From the NCBI RefSeq assembly GCF_001017125.1, contig NZ_JXOJ01000001.1:328133-392132 (forward strand): a stretch of 64,000 nucleotides of DNA, given 5' to 3'. Source of the DNA: Methanoculleus sediminis (GTDB lineage: Archaea > Halobacteriota > Methanomicrobia > Methanomicrobiales > Methanoculleaceae). This document shows positions 16,598 to 25,800 of this stretch, piece by piece (within the stretch, counting starts at the first letter, position 1; each line of letters begins with the position of its first letter). The notes under the pieces were generated by a model. That model did not search any database and was not told where the DNA came from. It saw nothing but the letters and a program-made list of their open reading frames with translations. The translations under genes were made by a program, and so were the position numbers.

Positions 16598-17872
16598 ATG
16601 ACTGTATCGTGGGAGACGATTCGGTTGGTTTATCCCCGGCTGTTCCAACCGATAATTATCGTGCTCTCCGGTATCGTGCTCGGGGCCGCCGTCGGTATCG
16701 GCTGCGGCGCCGTGAGCGGCCTCGTTCCCGGCATCCATGCGAACACCATGGCAGGCGTCCTCCTCTCGCTCCAGGTGCTCCTGCTCGCCTGGTTCGACCC
16801 GGTAGTCGTCGCTTCAGCGATGTTCTCCACCCTCGTTACGCACACGTTTCTCGATAACGTCCCGGGCACGTTCCTCGGCATCCCCGACGCCGACACCTCG
16901 CTTGCGGTTCTGCCCGCGCACGCCCTCTGTCTCGAAGGGCGGGGAGAGGAGGCCGTCCGGATATCCGCCCTCGGGAGCGCCGTCGGCGTCGCCCTCTCGC
17001 TCCCGCTCGCGCTGGCTTTCGTCCTGGTGCTCCCCGCCCTCCAGCCGGCGATCGACTGGGGGATCGGCCTTGTCATCCTCGCCGTCGCCGGCTACCTCAT
17101 CGTCGTCTCCGAGTCGCCGGGATGGGCGCTCGCGGTCTTCTCCGTCTCGGGGATCCTCGGGCTCTTCTCCCTCGGCTACGCGTTCCTCGCCTGGCCGGCG
17201 GGCGGCGAGTCCGGGGTGCTGATGCCCCTCCTCTCCGGGCTCTTCGGGGTCGCGGTCCTCCTCAAGGCGTCGCACGGGGCCATGCCTGCACAGCGCTTCA
17301 CAGGCATCGAACTCCCCCGGGGTGCAGTCCGGCGAGGCTCCCTGCTCGGTTCGGCTGCCGGCGCTCTCGTCGGCTGGCTCCCCGGCCTCTCGAGCGCCAC
17401 GGCGAACGCACTTCTCACCTCGGTCGTCGGTTACGACTCCAACCCCCGGGAGTATATCCTTGCGACCAGCGCCGCGAACACCGTGAACGCCTTCCTCGGG
17501 CTTGCGGCGTTCTACGCCGTATCCCGGACGCGGAGCGGGGTGATGGCGGCGATCGGAGCGCTCGAGGAGATCCCGCCGGCCACTGCCGTCCTCCTTGCGG
17601 GCACAATGGCCGCGGCCGGCGCCTATCTCCTGACCGTTCTCCTATCGTCGATGGCCGGCTGGTTCGGAGGGGTGAACGTCACGAACCTCAACTACGGCGT
17701 CATCGCTTTCGTCGTCCTCCTCTCCCTCTTCCTCTGCGGTCCGTTCGGGGGACTCGTTCTTCTCCTCGCAACGGCGGTCGGTTATGTGCCGACTCTCGTC
17801 AACGTCCGCCGGGTCTACTGCATGGGTGCGATCATGGTGCCCGTGATGGCCTACTCCTTCGGTCTCGCCTGA
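16598..17872 (+). CDS. TctA-like (tripartite tricarboxylate transporter) permease
   Basis: 424 aa with about 11 membrane helices. Two inverted-repeat halves each have a Gly/Pro-rich signature (AVSGLVPGIHANTMAG near 35-50 and VGWLPGLSSATANALL near 252-267), as in the TctA/DUF112 family. Bacterial TctA works with TctB and a periplasmic TctC; no such partners are near, as usual for the archaeal homologues. Substrate unknown. It is divergent from hemD. Confidence 0.85.
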   Translation: MTVSWETIRLVYPRLFQPIIIVLSGIVLGAAVGIGCGAVSGLVPGIHANTMAGVLLSLQVLLLAWFDPVVVASAMFSTLVTHTFLDNVPGTFLGIPDADTSLAVLPAHALCLEGRGEEAVRISALGSAVGVALSLPLALAFVLVLPALQPAIDWGIGLVILAVAGYLIVVSESPGWALAVFSVSGILGLFSLGYAFLAWPAGGESGVLMPLLSGLFGVAVLLKASHGAMPAQRFTGIELPRGAVRRGSLLGSAAGALVGWLPGLSSATANALLTSVVGYDSNPREYILATSAANTVNAFLGLAAFYAVSRTRSGVMAAIGALEEIPPATAVLLAGTMAAAGAYLLTVLLSSMAGWFGGVNVTNLNYGVIAFVVLLSLFLCGPFGGLVLLLATAVGYVPTLVNVRRVYCMGAIMVPVMAYSFGLA

Positions 17873-17906
17873 CGCTCTTATATCGACTGCCTCCCAATAC
17901 GGTACC

Positions 17907-18767
17907 ATGCTACAGCGCTACTGGTTCGGGGACGTCGATGAGGAGGGGTGCCGGGCCGCCGGCACCGATCCGGCCGCGCTCGCGGAGCGTGCGGCCGCGC
18001 TCCGCACCGGTATGGATTCATTTGTCCCCATCAAATGGGAGATTGCCCGGGACTGCGGAGTCGTCCGGACCCGGGAGGAGTACGTCGACCTGCTCCGTTC
18101 CGTCTGCATCGCCCTTGCCCGAAAAAAGATCGTCCAATCATACCAGGGCCGGGACGTCGAGCTCCTCCAGATGGTCAGGATGCTCGACGAGCTCGACAAC
18201 GTCATCAATCTTCTTCAGGAGCGTGCCGCGGAGTGGTACCAGGTCACGAACCCCTCGTTCTCCCGGAAATACCGCAGTCTCCCGGCGAAGAAGATGCTCG
18301 GGATCATCCGGAAGGGAGCGAGAGGAGGTCTCTCGGACGTCGCCGACGAGATCGACCGGCTCGCCGGGACGAGGAGCCGCCTGATGCGGGAGGTCTCGGC
18401 CCGTGCCGATGAGGTGATGCCGAATACGAGCGCTCTCATCGGCGGTCTGGTCGCGGCCCGGCTCCTCTCCAAAGCAGGGGGGCTTGAGACGCTCGCGAGG
18501 ATGCCGGGGAGCACCATCCAGGTCCTCGGCTCGGAGCGGGCTCTCTTCTCACACCTCCGGGGCGGGACGCCGCCGCCCAAGCACGGGATCATCTTCCAGC
18601 ACCGGCGGGTCCACAACGCGCCCAAAGACGTCCGGGGGCGGGTGGCCCGGGTGCTCGCGGCGAAACTCGCCATCGCCGCCCGGCTCGACTACTACCGGGG
18701 TGAGGCGGTGCCGGAGTTCCTCAAAGACGCCCAGGCGCGGATCGACGATGCGGGGGTCGAGGCATGA
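17907..18767 (+). CDS. nop5: Nop5 (NOP56/58-type) C/D box RNP core protein
   Basis: 286 aa. Coiled-coil region (about 75-135) then the Nop domain with the conserved VMPNTSALIGGLVAARLLSKAGGL-type block (about 170-192) and LGSERALF, which binds L7Ae-kink-turn RNA. With fibrillarin it forms the box C/D sRNP that methylates ribose in rRNA and tRNA. Shorter than many archaeal Nop5 (about 330-400) with a reduced N-terminal domain and no Lys-rich tail. TATA (CTTATATCG, about 17876) predicts a leaderless start. Confidence 0.95.
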   Translation: MLQRYWFGDVDEEGCRAAGTDPAALAERAAALRTGMDSFVPIKWEIARDCGVVRTREEYVDLLRSVCIALARKKIVQSYQGRDVELLQMVRMLDELDNVINLLQERAAEWYQVTNPSFSRKYRSLPAKKMLGIIRKGARGGLSDVADEIDRLAGTRSRLMREVSARADEVMPNTSALIGGLVAARLLSKAGGLETLARMPGSTIQVLGSERALFSHLRGGTPPPKHGIIFQHRRVHNAPKDVRGRVARVLAAKLAIAARLDYYRGEAVPEFLKDAQARIDDAGVEA

Positions 18768-19366
18768 TCCGGCTTGGGAACGTGCTGGTCTCGCCCGGCG
18801 AGGGCGGGGTCTACGGGGAGCGGACGCTCGACGGTTACCGGGTCTGGGACCCCTACCGGAGCAAGCTTGCGGCGCTCTACACCCTCGGCGGCGGGATCGA
18901 ACTCACCCCCGACATGAGGGCGCTCTATCTCGGTGCGGCGAACGGGACTACGGTCTCCCATGTCGCCGACTACGTCGAGACCGTCTACGCGGTGGAGTTT
19001 GCGCCCCGGCCGATGCAGGATCTTCTCGAGGTGGCCCGCCGTAGGCGAAATATCGTCCCGATCATGGCCGACGCGAACCGCCCGGAGGAGTATGCGCCGT
19101 TCATGGAGGCGGTGGACCTCCTCTACCAGGACGTGGCGCAGCCCAACCAGGTCGAGATCGCGGAGCGAAACCTGGTCTTCCTCAAACCGGGAGGCCACCT
19201 CATCCTGATGCTCAAGACCCGGAGCGTGGACGTCCGGCGCGACCCGGCGGAGGTGCTCGCCGAAGCGCGGACCGGGCTTGAGAAGCGCCTCGATATCGCG
19301 GACGTCCGGTGGCTCGACCCCTACCACCACGATCATGCCGCGATCGTCTGCTCCCGCCGGGAGTAG
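18764..19366 (+). CDS. flpA: Fibrillarin-like rRNA/tRNA 2'-O-methyltransferase
   Basis: 200 aa Rossmann methyltransferase using S-adenosylmethionine. Visible segments: VWDPYRSKLAAL, YLGAANGTTVSHVAD (SAM-binding motif I), VYAVEFAPR, and LLYQDVAQPNQ. The ATG overlaps the nop5 stop by 4 nt, the standard coupling for these partners. Confidence 0.97.
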   Translation: MIRLGNVLVSPGEGGVYGERTLDGYRVWDPYRSKLAALYTLGGGIELTPDMRALYLGAANGTTVSHVADYVETVYAVEFAPRPMQDLLEVARRRRNIVPIMADANRPEEYAPFMEAVDLLYQDVAQPNQVEIAERNLVFLKPGGHLILMLKTRSVDVRRDPAEVLAEARTGLEKRLDIADVRWLDPYHHDHAAIVCSRRE

Positions 19367-19397
19367 TATATATTAGAAGGGAGGGCGACTCCTTCAC

Positions 19398-20132
19398 ATG
19401 GACCGGGTCGTCTTCAACCCCTTCTCCCCGCTGATGCTTCTTTTCTTCTTCGGACTGCTCGTTCTCTTTCTCCTCGCAGTCATCGTCTTTCCGATCCTTT
19501 TTTTGACGGCGATCGGTGCGACCTTCACGCGGCTCGGGTTCTCCTGGTGGCAGGCGCTCCTCATTCTCTTCCTGACGCTTGTCGGGAGTTTCATCAACAT
19601 CCCGGTGAGCACGCTTGAGGGCCGGCCGGGAGTGCCGGTCTACGACCGCTACGCCGTGATGTACGGGCGGCTCTACCGCATCCCGCAGCAGACGCAGCGG
19701 ACGGTGCTTGCGGTCAACGTCGGCGGCGCCCTCATCCCGGTGGCGATATCGCTCTACCTGCTCTACGAGTCGGTCGTGATCAGCGAAGGCTACCACCTCT
19801 TCGCCCTTGCGCTTGCCGGGGTCGCGGTCGTGACCGTCGTAACGAAACTCGTCGCCCGCCCGGTGCCGGGGCTCGGAATTGCGACGCCGTTCTTCATCCC
19901 GCCGCTCGCGGCGCTCTTTGCGGCGTTGATCCTCTCGCTCTTTGTGGGCGGCGTCCCGGCCGCGGCGGTGATCATCGCCTACGTGAGCGGGACGCTCGGC
20001 ACCCTGATCGGGGCGGACCTCTTAAACCTCCACCATATCGCGGAACTGGGGGCGCCGACGGCAAGCATCGGAGGAGCGGGAACGTTCGACGGGATCTTCC
20101 TGACCGGGATCATCGCGGCGCTGCTGGCATGA
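19398..20132 (+). CDS. DUF1614 family membrane protein
   Basis: 244 aa with about seven membrane helices. The conserved DUF1614 features are visible: SFINIPVSTLEGRPGVPVYD after helix 2, the VNVGGALIPV helix, a VARPVPGLGIATPFFIPP segment, and the C-terminal GTLIGADLLNL...SIGGAGTFDGIFLTGI. No function is established for the family. TATA (agtatatatta, 19366-19376) gives a near leaderless mRNA. Confidence 0.85.
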   Translation: MDRVVFNPFSPLMLLFFFGLLVLFLLAVIVFPILFLTAIGATFTRLGFSWWQALLILFLTLVGSFINIPVSTLEGRPGVPVYDRYAVMYGRLYRIPQQTQRTVLAVNVGGALIPVAISLYLLYESVVISEGYHLFALALAGVAVVTVVTKLVARPVPGLGIATPFFIPPLAALFAALILSLFVGGVPAAAVIIAYVSGTLGTLIGADLLNLHHIAELGAPTASIGGAGTFDGIFLTGIIAALLA

Positions 20133-20325
20133 GAGGTTATTGGCGGTTCAAATATCAGACCCAGAGTTTTAGTCAGTGGATGAACTGCAGCTCCGGGTCA
20201 TACTTTCACCCCGCCCGGCGCCTCTTAATGCGCTCGGAGCATCAATGGGTCGTTCGTAAAGGTGAGGAGACCAAATCCACGCAATAAACGTTGGGACGGC
20301 CTCATGCGAAGGGAAGGTAATAGTT

Positions 20326-20745
20326 ATGAATGTGGAGCAAGTCTCATCGGTTGTTGTTGATACGGCTTATCACCTGCATCGAGATCTGGGGCCCGGACTG
20401 CTCGAATCGGTCTATGAAACAGTCCTTGCGCGGATGCTGGAAAGGCGGGGATTGCAAGTAGAACGGCAGAAATCTGTGACTTTCGACTTTGAAGGGATGC
20501 ATTTCGACGATGGTCTACGGGTGGATTTGCTGGTGGATGGTTGTCTGGTAGTTGAGTTGAAGTCTGTGGAAAAAACTGCCCCGGTTCATGCCAAGCAGGT
20601 GTTGACCTACCTGCGGGTGGTGCAACTTCCGCTGGGGCTGCTGATCAACTTTGGCGCGGGGACATTCAAAGAAGGCGTGAAGCGGATCGCCAACAATCAT
20701 ACTGAATTGGCCTCTTCGCGGCTTCGCGTGAACCGTGATGTATGA
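20326..20745 (+). CDS. GxxExxY family protein (PD-(D/E)XK nuclease-like)
   Basis: 139 aa. The family motif GPGLLESVYE (22-31) is present, followed by VDLLVDG and VVELKSVEK, which match a PD-(D/E)XK-like nuclease core (Asp, then E-x-K). Typical members are about 125 residues. The last roughly 11 codons and the stop fall inside the 65-bp repeat copy at 20714-20778, so the present C-terminus (ASSRLRVNRDV) is repeat-derived. No partner gene is adjacent. Biological role unknown. Confidence 0.8.
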   Translation: MNVEQVSSVVVDTAYHLHRDLGPGLLESVYETVLARMLERRGLQVERQKSVTFDFEGMHFDDGLRVDLLVDGCLVVELKSVEKTAPVHAKQVLTYLRVVQLPLGLLINFGAGTFKEGVKRIANNHTELASSRLRVNRDV

Positions 20746-20885
20746 ATGGTGATAACACCTCACGCGAAGGACGCGAAGCCGCGAAAGGGAAGTTGCCAGC
20801 AATCACATTGACTTCGCGTTCTTCGCGGCTTCGCGTGAACCGTGGTGCATGAATGGTGATAAAGCCTCACGCGAAGGACGCGAAG
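20714..20885. repeat. Two copies of a 65-bp GCGAAG-rich element, also inverted against each other
   Basis: 20714-20778 and 20821-20885 are near-identical direct copies (a handful of substitutions). Each begins CTTCGCGGCTTCGCGTGAAC and ends CACGCGAAGGACGCGAAG, so the ends of one unit can pair with each other and with the neighbour. The first copy overlaps the GxxExxY gene end. A related sequence recurs at 43390-43475. Confidence 0.85.
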
Positions 20886-20934
20886 GTGGGGATGGCGATC
20901 ACTAGGTGTCCCGTGTTGCCGGCGCCCCGGAGTG

Positions 20935-21753
20935 TCACTCTGCCCAGAGCCCGGCAAAGACCTCCACCTGCCGGGCGTAGACGTTCGCCGAGTCCTCCTT
21001 GTACTCGAGCGTCGCCGGGACGGCGGCGTGCCGGCGGAGCCGGGCAAAGACCGCCGCGAGATCGAGGCCGCCGTCGGGGTGATCGAGTTCGAGGTGCTCG
21101 TCGGTGATCGAGCCGCATCGTATATTCGAGAGGTGGTGGAGGGCCACGTTGAGGCCTTCAAATTGTTCCAGTTCATCCACGAACGAGAGGCGGCGGTAGT
21201 TTGCGGTGCAGGCGAGGTGGGGGAAATCGAGGCAGAACCGGGTGATCCTGGTGCCTGCTAGCGCCGCGAGTTCTTTGGCGGTGTTTCCGAGGAGGGGGTA
21301 GCCGGCGTAGACGGCGGGGAGGTTCTCGAGGGTGAGGCGGGGATCGTTGTGGTGGTCGAGGAAGTCGGCGAATGCTTCCACGGCGGTAAAACGGCCTCCC
21401 GGCTCGTACCGGCCTGCGTGGAGGACGATCGTCTCCGCGCCGAGGGTGTCGGCGGCCTCAAGCGTCCGGCTCATCGCCTCCTCGATATACGCCTTGATCA
21501 CCGCGAGCGGGCGGTCGTCGTAGGCGGCGGGAGCGCAGGGGTTGACGCCGTGGCCGTGGTGGGGTGCGTGGACGACGACCGGGATGCCGGACGCGGCGAT
21601 CCGGCCGAGGCGTTCGCGGAAGAGCCGCCGGGGCAGGGGGACGGCCTGCACCTGGATGTGCCGGATCGCGCCGTCTTCGTAGAGCCTTGCGAGCAGGGCA
21701 AGCGTCTCTTCGTCGTCGAGGCGCACGGTGCAGCCGAGGTTATAATCAACCAT
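20935..21753 (-). CDS. Xylose isomerase-like TIM-barrel (sugar phosphate isomerase/epimerase) protein
   Basis: 272 aa. Features of the AP-endonuclease-2/xylose-isomerase-like family: VVVHAPHHGHGVNP, ETIVLHAGRYEPGG, RLTLENLPAV, RFCLDFPHLAC and HHLSNIRCGS in strand-order, supplying His/Glu/Asp metal ligands. The reaction cannot be told. Ends close to the repeat element at 20821-20885. Confidence 0.8.
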   Translation of the reverse strand: MVDYNLGCTVRLDDEETLALLARLYEDGAIRHIQVQAVPLPRRLFRERLGRIAASGIPVVVHAPHHGHGVNPCAPAAYDDRPLAVIKAYIEEAMSRTLEAADTLGAETIVLHAGRYEPGGRFTAVEAFADFLDHHNDPRLTLENLPAVYAGYPLLGNTAKELAALAGTRITRFCLDFPHLACTANYRRLSFVDELEQFEGLNVALHHLSNIRCGSITDEHLELDHPDGGLDLAAVFARLRRHAAVPATLEYKEDSANVYARQVEVFAGLWAE

Positions 21754-21803
21754 ATACCACCCTCCGGTGTATGCTGGTTTGAAGGCGGAGAAAAAGATTC
21801 GAG

Positions 21804-21876
21804 TAGCCCGGAGCAGATTCGAACTGCTGTCGCGAGATCCAGAGTCTCACATGATTGACCGCTACACTACCGGGCT
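21804..21876 (-). tRNA. tRNA-Gln (CTG)
   Basis: Acceptor AGCCCGG/CCGGGCT, anticodon stem TGAGA/TCTCG with loop CTCTGGA giving CTG, T arm GCAGTTCGAATCTGC, discriminator A. CCA is not encoded. Confidence 0.97.
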
Positions 21877-21928
21877 ATTGGGCTCTAAAATGTTGTTTGT
21901 GAATCTTAATTAAAGTGACGGCCGGGGT

Positions 21929-22708
21929 TTATGCCCCGGACGAGCGCGGGCACTTCCCGCAGGCCCGGCAGACTTCGGCAACGGGCCGGATCTCGGTGCC
22001 TGATCTACAGAACGGCTCGATATCGTTGAGATCTCGGCGGTAGTAGATGTGGGGGACGAGCGCGATATGCGTGTAGCGCCCGCAGGGCACGCCGAGCCGG
22101 TCCGCGATCATCTTCTGGAGGCGGACGAGCGCGTACATGTTGGAGCCGGCGGCGGAGAGGATGTCGTTGCTCCTGAAGACGACCTTCATCTGGAGTTTCC
22201 CGTCCCGCAGCAGGCACTGGACAAGCTGGAGGCAGGGGCAGTCGTCGAGGTTCTCGTCGACGACGGGGTTCCAGGTGATCGCGACCGCCCGCCGGGAGTT
22301 CGGGGCGGCAGCGAGTTTCCGGGCGATGTAGTCGATCTGGTCGACGTGGACGTCTTCGCCCTCCGGCGCGACCCGGAGTTGTTCCTGAACGGAGCAATCC
22401 GGTCGCTCCAGAGGTGCGACCCGGAGTTTTTCACCCCAGTCGAAGAGCCGCCGGTGGTAGTCGTACTCGAACTTTGCGTCGGAGCCATGCAGGAGGTTGT
22501 CGGCGTAGACGTCCAGGAACCGCTGCTGGAACCGGGAGGCGGGGCTTGCCATGGGAACGCTCTCCGGCGACTCTACCTCGAGCGCGAGTTCCTCGCACTC
22601 GATCGTCGCCTCGTCGTTCTCGGTATCCAGCACCCATCCCTTCTCGAGGACGGTCCTGACCGCCAGTTCGTGTGCCCGTGCGAGCGTGGGGGCCCGAATG
22701 ATCCGCAT
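21929..22708 (-). CDS. thyA: Archaeal-type thymidylate synthase
   Basis: 259 aa. The core resembles ThyA: catalytic Cys159 in DDCPCLQLVQ, then FRSNDILSAAGSN (R179, S180, D182, N190) that corresponds to the dUMP-binding RSxD...N pattern. It would methylate dUMP to dTMP with a reduced pterin, in methanogens probably a tetrahydromethanopterin-type carrier. A C-terminal Cys cluster (CRACGKCP) is an archaeal extra. Hydroxymethylase activity on dUMP or dCMP is an alternative in this superfamily. Confidence 0.88.
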   Translation of the reverse strand: MRIIRAPTLARAHELAVRTVLEKGWVLDTENDEATIECEELALEVESPESVPMASPASRFQQRFLDVYADNLLHGSDAKFEYDYHRRLFDWGEKLRVAPLERPDCSVQEQLRVAPEGEDVHVDQIDYIARKLAAAPNSRRAVAITWNPVVDENLDDCPCLQLVQCLLRDGKLQMKVVFRSNDILSAAGSNMYALVRLQKMIADRLGVPCGRYTHIALVPHIYYRRDLNDIEPFCRSGTEIRPVAEVCRACGKCPRSSGA

Positions 22709-23073
22709 AGAGAGTAGTTTGCAGGCCGGGGTAGAAAAGGCTCCCCACTGGAGACCGTCTCATATATACATGCTCCGGTGGTGCCGCCGTCGGGGGCGGC
22801 CGGCCGGGGAGCGGGCGAGGCGGGCGCTCGAGACATTGCCCGCCGGTCGATGCCGGGCAGGCGCGGCGCTGTCGGGGCGGCGCGCGGCCGGCGGGAGGAG
22901 GGAGCGCCGCCGGGGCCGGGAGTTCCCGTCTTTTTCCGGAGTAAGTTTTTTATCCTCGTATATCTATGAACCCCGGTGATCCGGGAATGAAGCGTGATCC
23001 TGGCGCATTCGGGGCGTTTTCCAGTATTGTGGTGCCTTTCAGGGACGCCAGATCCCCGGTCGACCACAAAGGA
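22709..23073. other. Very GC-rich intergenic stretch upstream of the S-layer promoter
   Basis: 22780-22920 is extremely G+C rich and the remainder AT-richer, with TATA-like GTTTTTTATCC near 22945. An open frame from 22966 runs into the S-layer gene, but its first 80 codons lack a signal peptide, so I treat it as leader. No RNA gene recognised. Confidence 0.5.
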
Positions 23074-23100
23074 TATATTAAGTGTTCCACAAATATTGTG
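23074..23100 (+). promoter_or_regulatory. S-layer gene promoter with dyad at the predicted transcription start
   Basis: TATATTA at 23074-23080 predicts a start near 23100, leaving a leader of about 105 nt before the ATG at 23206. The inverted repeat CACAA-ATA-TTGTG (23088-23100) lies right between them. A long structured leader is common for highly expressed archaeal surface-layer genes. Confidence 0.5.
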
Positions 23101-23205
23101 ACATATTCCGTGATTCGGAGTATAGAGCGTGGTGAACCCGTATTCGACGTCTGTCGAGTACCTCGCGTTCACATTCCCTCATGTCATCACAAATGGAGGT
23201 ATAGT

Positions 23206-25527
23206 ATGAAGAGTATGACAAAACTGATGGTTGTTGCCATGGTCCTCGCGGCTGCGCTGGTCGTTGCACCGGCTGCGGCACGTGTGGTCACCCAGACCGG
23301 CACTACCGTCTATGTAGGCGAAGAACAGCTGAATTTCGCCGGCTTTGGTACACTTTCTGGTCAGGCCGACCAGTTGGTCCATTTCACCAACTTTGGAGAC
23401 CGGGCCATCGATAAGACCATCCAGGCGGATTCCGTTGGTAACATCACTGAGCTGACTCGCGCCGCCGTTGGCACGACGACCGGCCCGTACTATGTGTTTG
23501 CTGTTGGGGATGACCCCAGTTCGGACACTCCCGCGGGATACGTTAACGTCCAGTACCCCGACGCAACGCTCGGTGTTGTTCTTAGCTCCAACCAGCAGGA
23601 GTCCGTGGACGGCAAGTCCGTCACCCGCGAGACCCCGGTGGCCTTCAAGCTGACGAACAACCTGAACGGCCTTGCAAACGAAGGCGCCACGATGCGCATC
23701 GAAGTCACCCTGCCCGGTGGCGGTGTGACGACCGACTTCGGCGGCCAGCTCCTGAACTCCATCGCAGTTAACGGCACGACCGCTCTGGTGAACCCCGTCG
23801 ACCTGGCGAACGCCGAGGCCGGCACCTACACCGCCATTGCGAAGTGGCCCAGCGGCAGCGACTTCTACGGCAAGGGCTTCGACTCCAACACCGTGACCTT
23901 CGAGGTCCTCACCAAGTCGCTTGCCATCACGTCCAACAAGGACAGCGTCGTTCGCGGCAACAGTTTCACCGTGACGATCACCGGCGAATCCGCCAAGATG
24001 TACAACCTGTACATCAAGGACGTGGCTGGTCTTGACGTGAGCGAGTACCCCTCCCTCGTAGCAGGCCAGAATGGGGTTACTGCTAACAATGTCACATACA
24101 GGCCCGGGGTCAGCGATATCAACGCGACCGTCGTGACCAACGCCGGCGGCACCCGGACCGTCCAGTTCGACACGAACACGAACACCGACGACCGGCAGTT
24201 CACCCTCCGCGTTGAGGACCCGGGTGACGTCAGCGGCACCTACGACGAGGTCAAGGTGAGGATCGAGCAGGGCGACGTAACCATCACGGCGTCCGGCACC
24301 GGTGTCTACTACATCGGCGAGGAAGTCACGCTCTCCGGTACCTGCACCGACAACGCGACGACGGTCCACCTCTTCATGACCGGCCCGAACCTCAACAGCA
24401 ACGGTGTCAAGCTCGACACCATTGAAGAGGTTGAGAACAACGTCACCTCCTCGTTCACCACGGCGGACGTTAAGGCTGACGACACCTGGTCGCTCAAGTG
24501 GAACACCGGCGACATCCAGAGATCCCTCGATGCAGGCGGCTACACGATCTACGCTGTCTCGAAGCCTCTGAACAAGGCCAGGCTCTCTGACGCCAAGTAC
24601 GCCACGACTTCCATCCAGCTCCGGTCCGGCTTCATCACCGCGACCTCGAGCGGTGCAGTCGTCGCGAAGGGCGACGACCTGACGCTCACCGGAACTGCAC
24701 AGGGCGACCCCGACAGCGTCCGTGTCTGGATCTTCGGGAAGAACCTGCAGTTGACCGATGAGTCCGCCACCGTTGAGGATGACGGCAGCTTCGAGTACGA
24801 ACTCACGAACACCCAGGACCTCACTGCAGGCCAGTACTTCGTGGTCATCCAGCACCCGATGATGAACAAGGAGTTCGACATCTACTCCGGTATCACTGGC
24901 TGGATCAACGGCACGGCTGACTCCGGCTTTGCCCCGGTGCGGATCGGCGGGCTCCAGGCCTCCGATGCGGCGACCGCGGTGATCACCGCCCTCGACTCGC
25001 CGAACATCGACGACACCTACGTGAAGCTCACGTTCGTCGTCGAAGAGGCGAACATCTGGATCGACGCGATCGGCGACAAGGCCGCGGGCAGCACGTTCAC
25101 GATCACCGGCACGACCAACCTCGCTGTCGGCGACACGCTGAACATTGAGGTCACCTCCGCTGCGTTCCAGCCGACCACCAAGAGCGAGGCCTCCGGCTTC
25201 GGCTCGGTTGCCGGCGTAACCGAAGTCCAGCAGGGTGACGGCGCGAACACCTGGTCGTTCGAGGTTGACGGAAGCAGCTTCAAGCCCGACCAGTACATTG
25301 TCACCGTCGAGTCCATCGAGACCGACACGACCGCGACCGCGACCTTCAACGTAGTCGAGGCAGTCCCGACGACTCAGACCACCCCGGTCGAGACCACCCC
25401 GACCGAGACCACCCCGACCGAGACCGCGACCACCGAAGCTACCCCGACCACGACCCCCGGATTCGGAGCACTCCTTGCTCTGGCCGGCCTTGGTGCGGTT
25501 GCCTTCCTGGTCCTGCGGCGGGACTAA
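23206..25527 (+). CDS. Major S-layer protein (DUF3821) with PGF-CTERM sorting signal
   Basis: 773 aa. Signal peptide 1-26 (MKSMTKLMVV... ending PAAARV). Residues about 30-260 fit the DUF3821 N-terminal module found in Methanomicrobiales surface proteins (TVYVGEEQLNFAGF). Three or more beta-sandwich repeats follow, each opening with a G-x-x-Y-I-G-E/K-G-D-D-LTLTGT-like strand. A Thr/Pro/Glu-rich stalk (about 720-745) leads to PGF, a hydrophobic helix and a terminal RRD: the PGF-CTERM tail recognised by archaeosortase A, which swaps it for a lipid anchor. Several N-x-S/T sites allow N-glycosylation. Start chosen by GGAGGT 6 nt upstream and the signal peptide. Confidence 0.93.
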   Translation: MKSMTKLMVVAMVLAAALVVAPAAARVVTQTGTTVYVGEEQLNFAGFGTLSGQADQLVHFTNFGDRAIDKTIQADSVGNITELTRAAVGTTTGPYYVFAVGDDPSSDTPAGYVNVQYPDATLGVVLSSNQQESVDGKSVTRETPVAFKLTNNLNGLANEGATMRIEVTLPGGGVTTDFGGQLLNSIAVNGTTALVNPVDLANAEAGTYTAIAKWPSGSDFYGKGFDSNTVTFEVLTKSLAITSNKDSVVRGNSFTVTITGESAKMYNLYIKDVAGLDVSEYPSLVAGQNGVTANNVTYRPGVSDINATVVTNAGGTRTVQFDTNTNTDDRQFTLRVEDPGDVSGTYDEVKVRIEQGDVTITASGTGVYYIGEEVTLSGTCTDNATTVHLFMTGPNLNSNGVKLDTIEEVENNVTSSFTTADVKADDTWSLKWNTGDIQRSLDAGGYTIYAVSKPLNKARLSDAKYATTSIQLRSGFITATSSGAVVAKGDDLTLTGTAQGDPDSVRVWIFGKNLQLTDESATVEDDGSFEYELTNTQDLTAGQYFVVIQHPMMNKEFDIYSGITGWINGTADSGFAPVRIGGLQASDAATAVITALDSPNIDDTYVKLTFVVEEANIWIDAIGDKAAGSTFTITGTTNLAVGDTLNIEVTSAAFQPTTKSEASGFGSVAGVTEVQQGDGANTWSFEVDGSSFKPDQYIVTVESIETDTTATATFNVVEAVPTTQTTPVETTPTETTPTETATTEATPTTTPGFGALLALAGLGAVAFLVLRRD

Positions 25528-25543
25528 ACCCTAACTAAATCTA

Positions 25544-25549
25544 TTTTTT
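25544..25549 (+). terminator. Poly-T terminator after the S-layer gene
   Basis: T6 followed by CTTTC, 17 nt after the stop codon. Confidence 0.5.
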
Positions 25550-25800
25550 CTTTCAGCCGGTTTCAATGAGCGTTTTTGGATACGGGACGGAAAGCCGTAT
25601 TCACATCCCGACCCGTGGAGATGAGTAGCACCGCTGGCCTGTCTCTGCCGCTAACCGGCGGGAAGGGTGTTACTTCGTATAGGGTGCGCCAGATCCGTGG
25701 AGAGTAGCAGGCTTAAGGTGGACACTACCTGCAGGCTCCCCCGATCAGCCGCCCTTAAGTAGTACAAAACCTCAATTTCAATCAGGATGGGGTTACGCGT

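Noticed and set aside
22966-23205. N-terminal 80-codon extension of the S-layer gene
   Set aside because: No signal peptide at that start, whereas Met at 23206 has both GGAGGT and a signal peptide.
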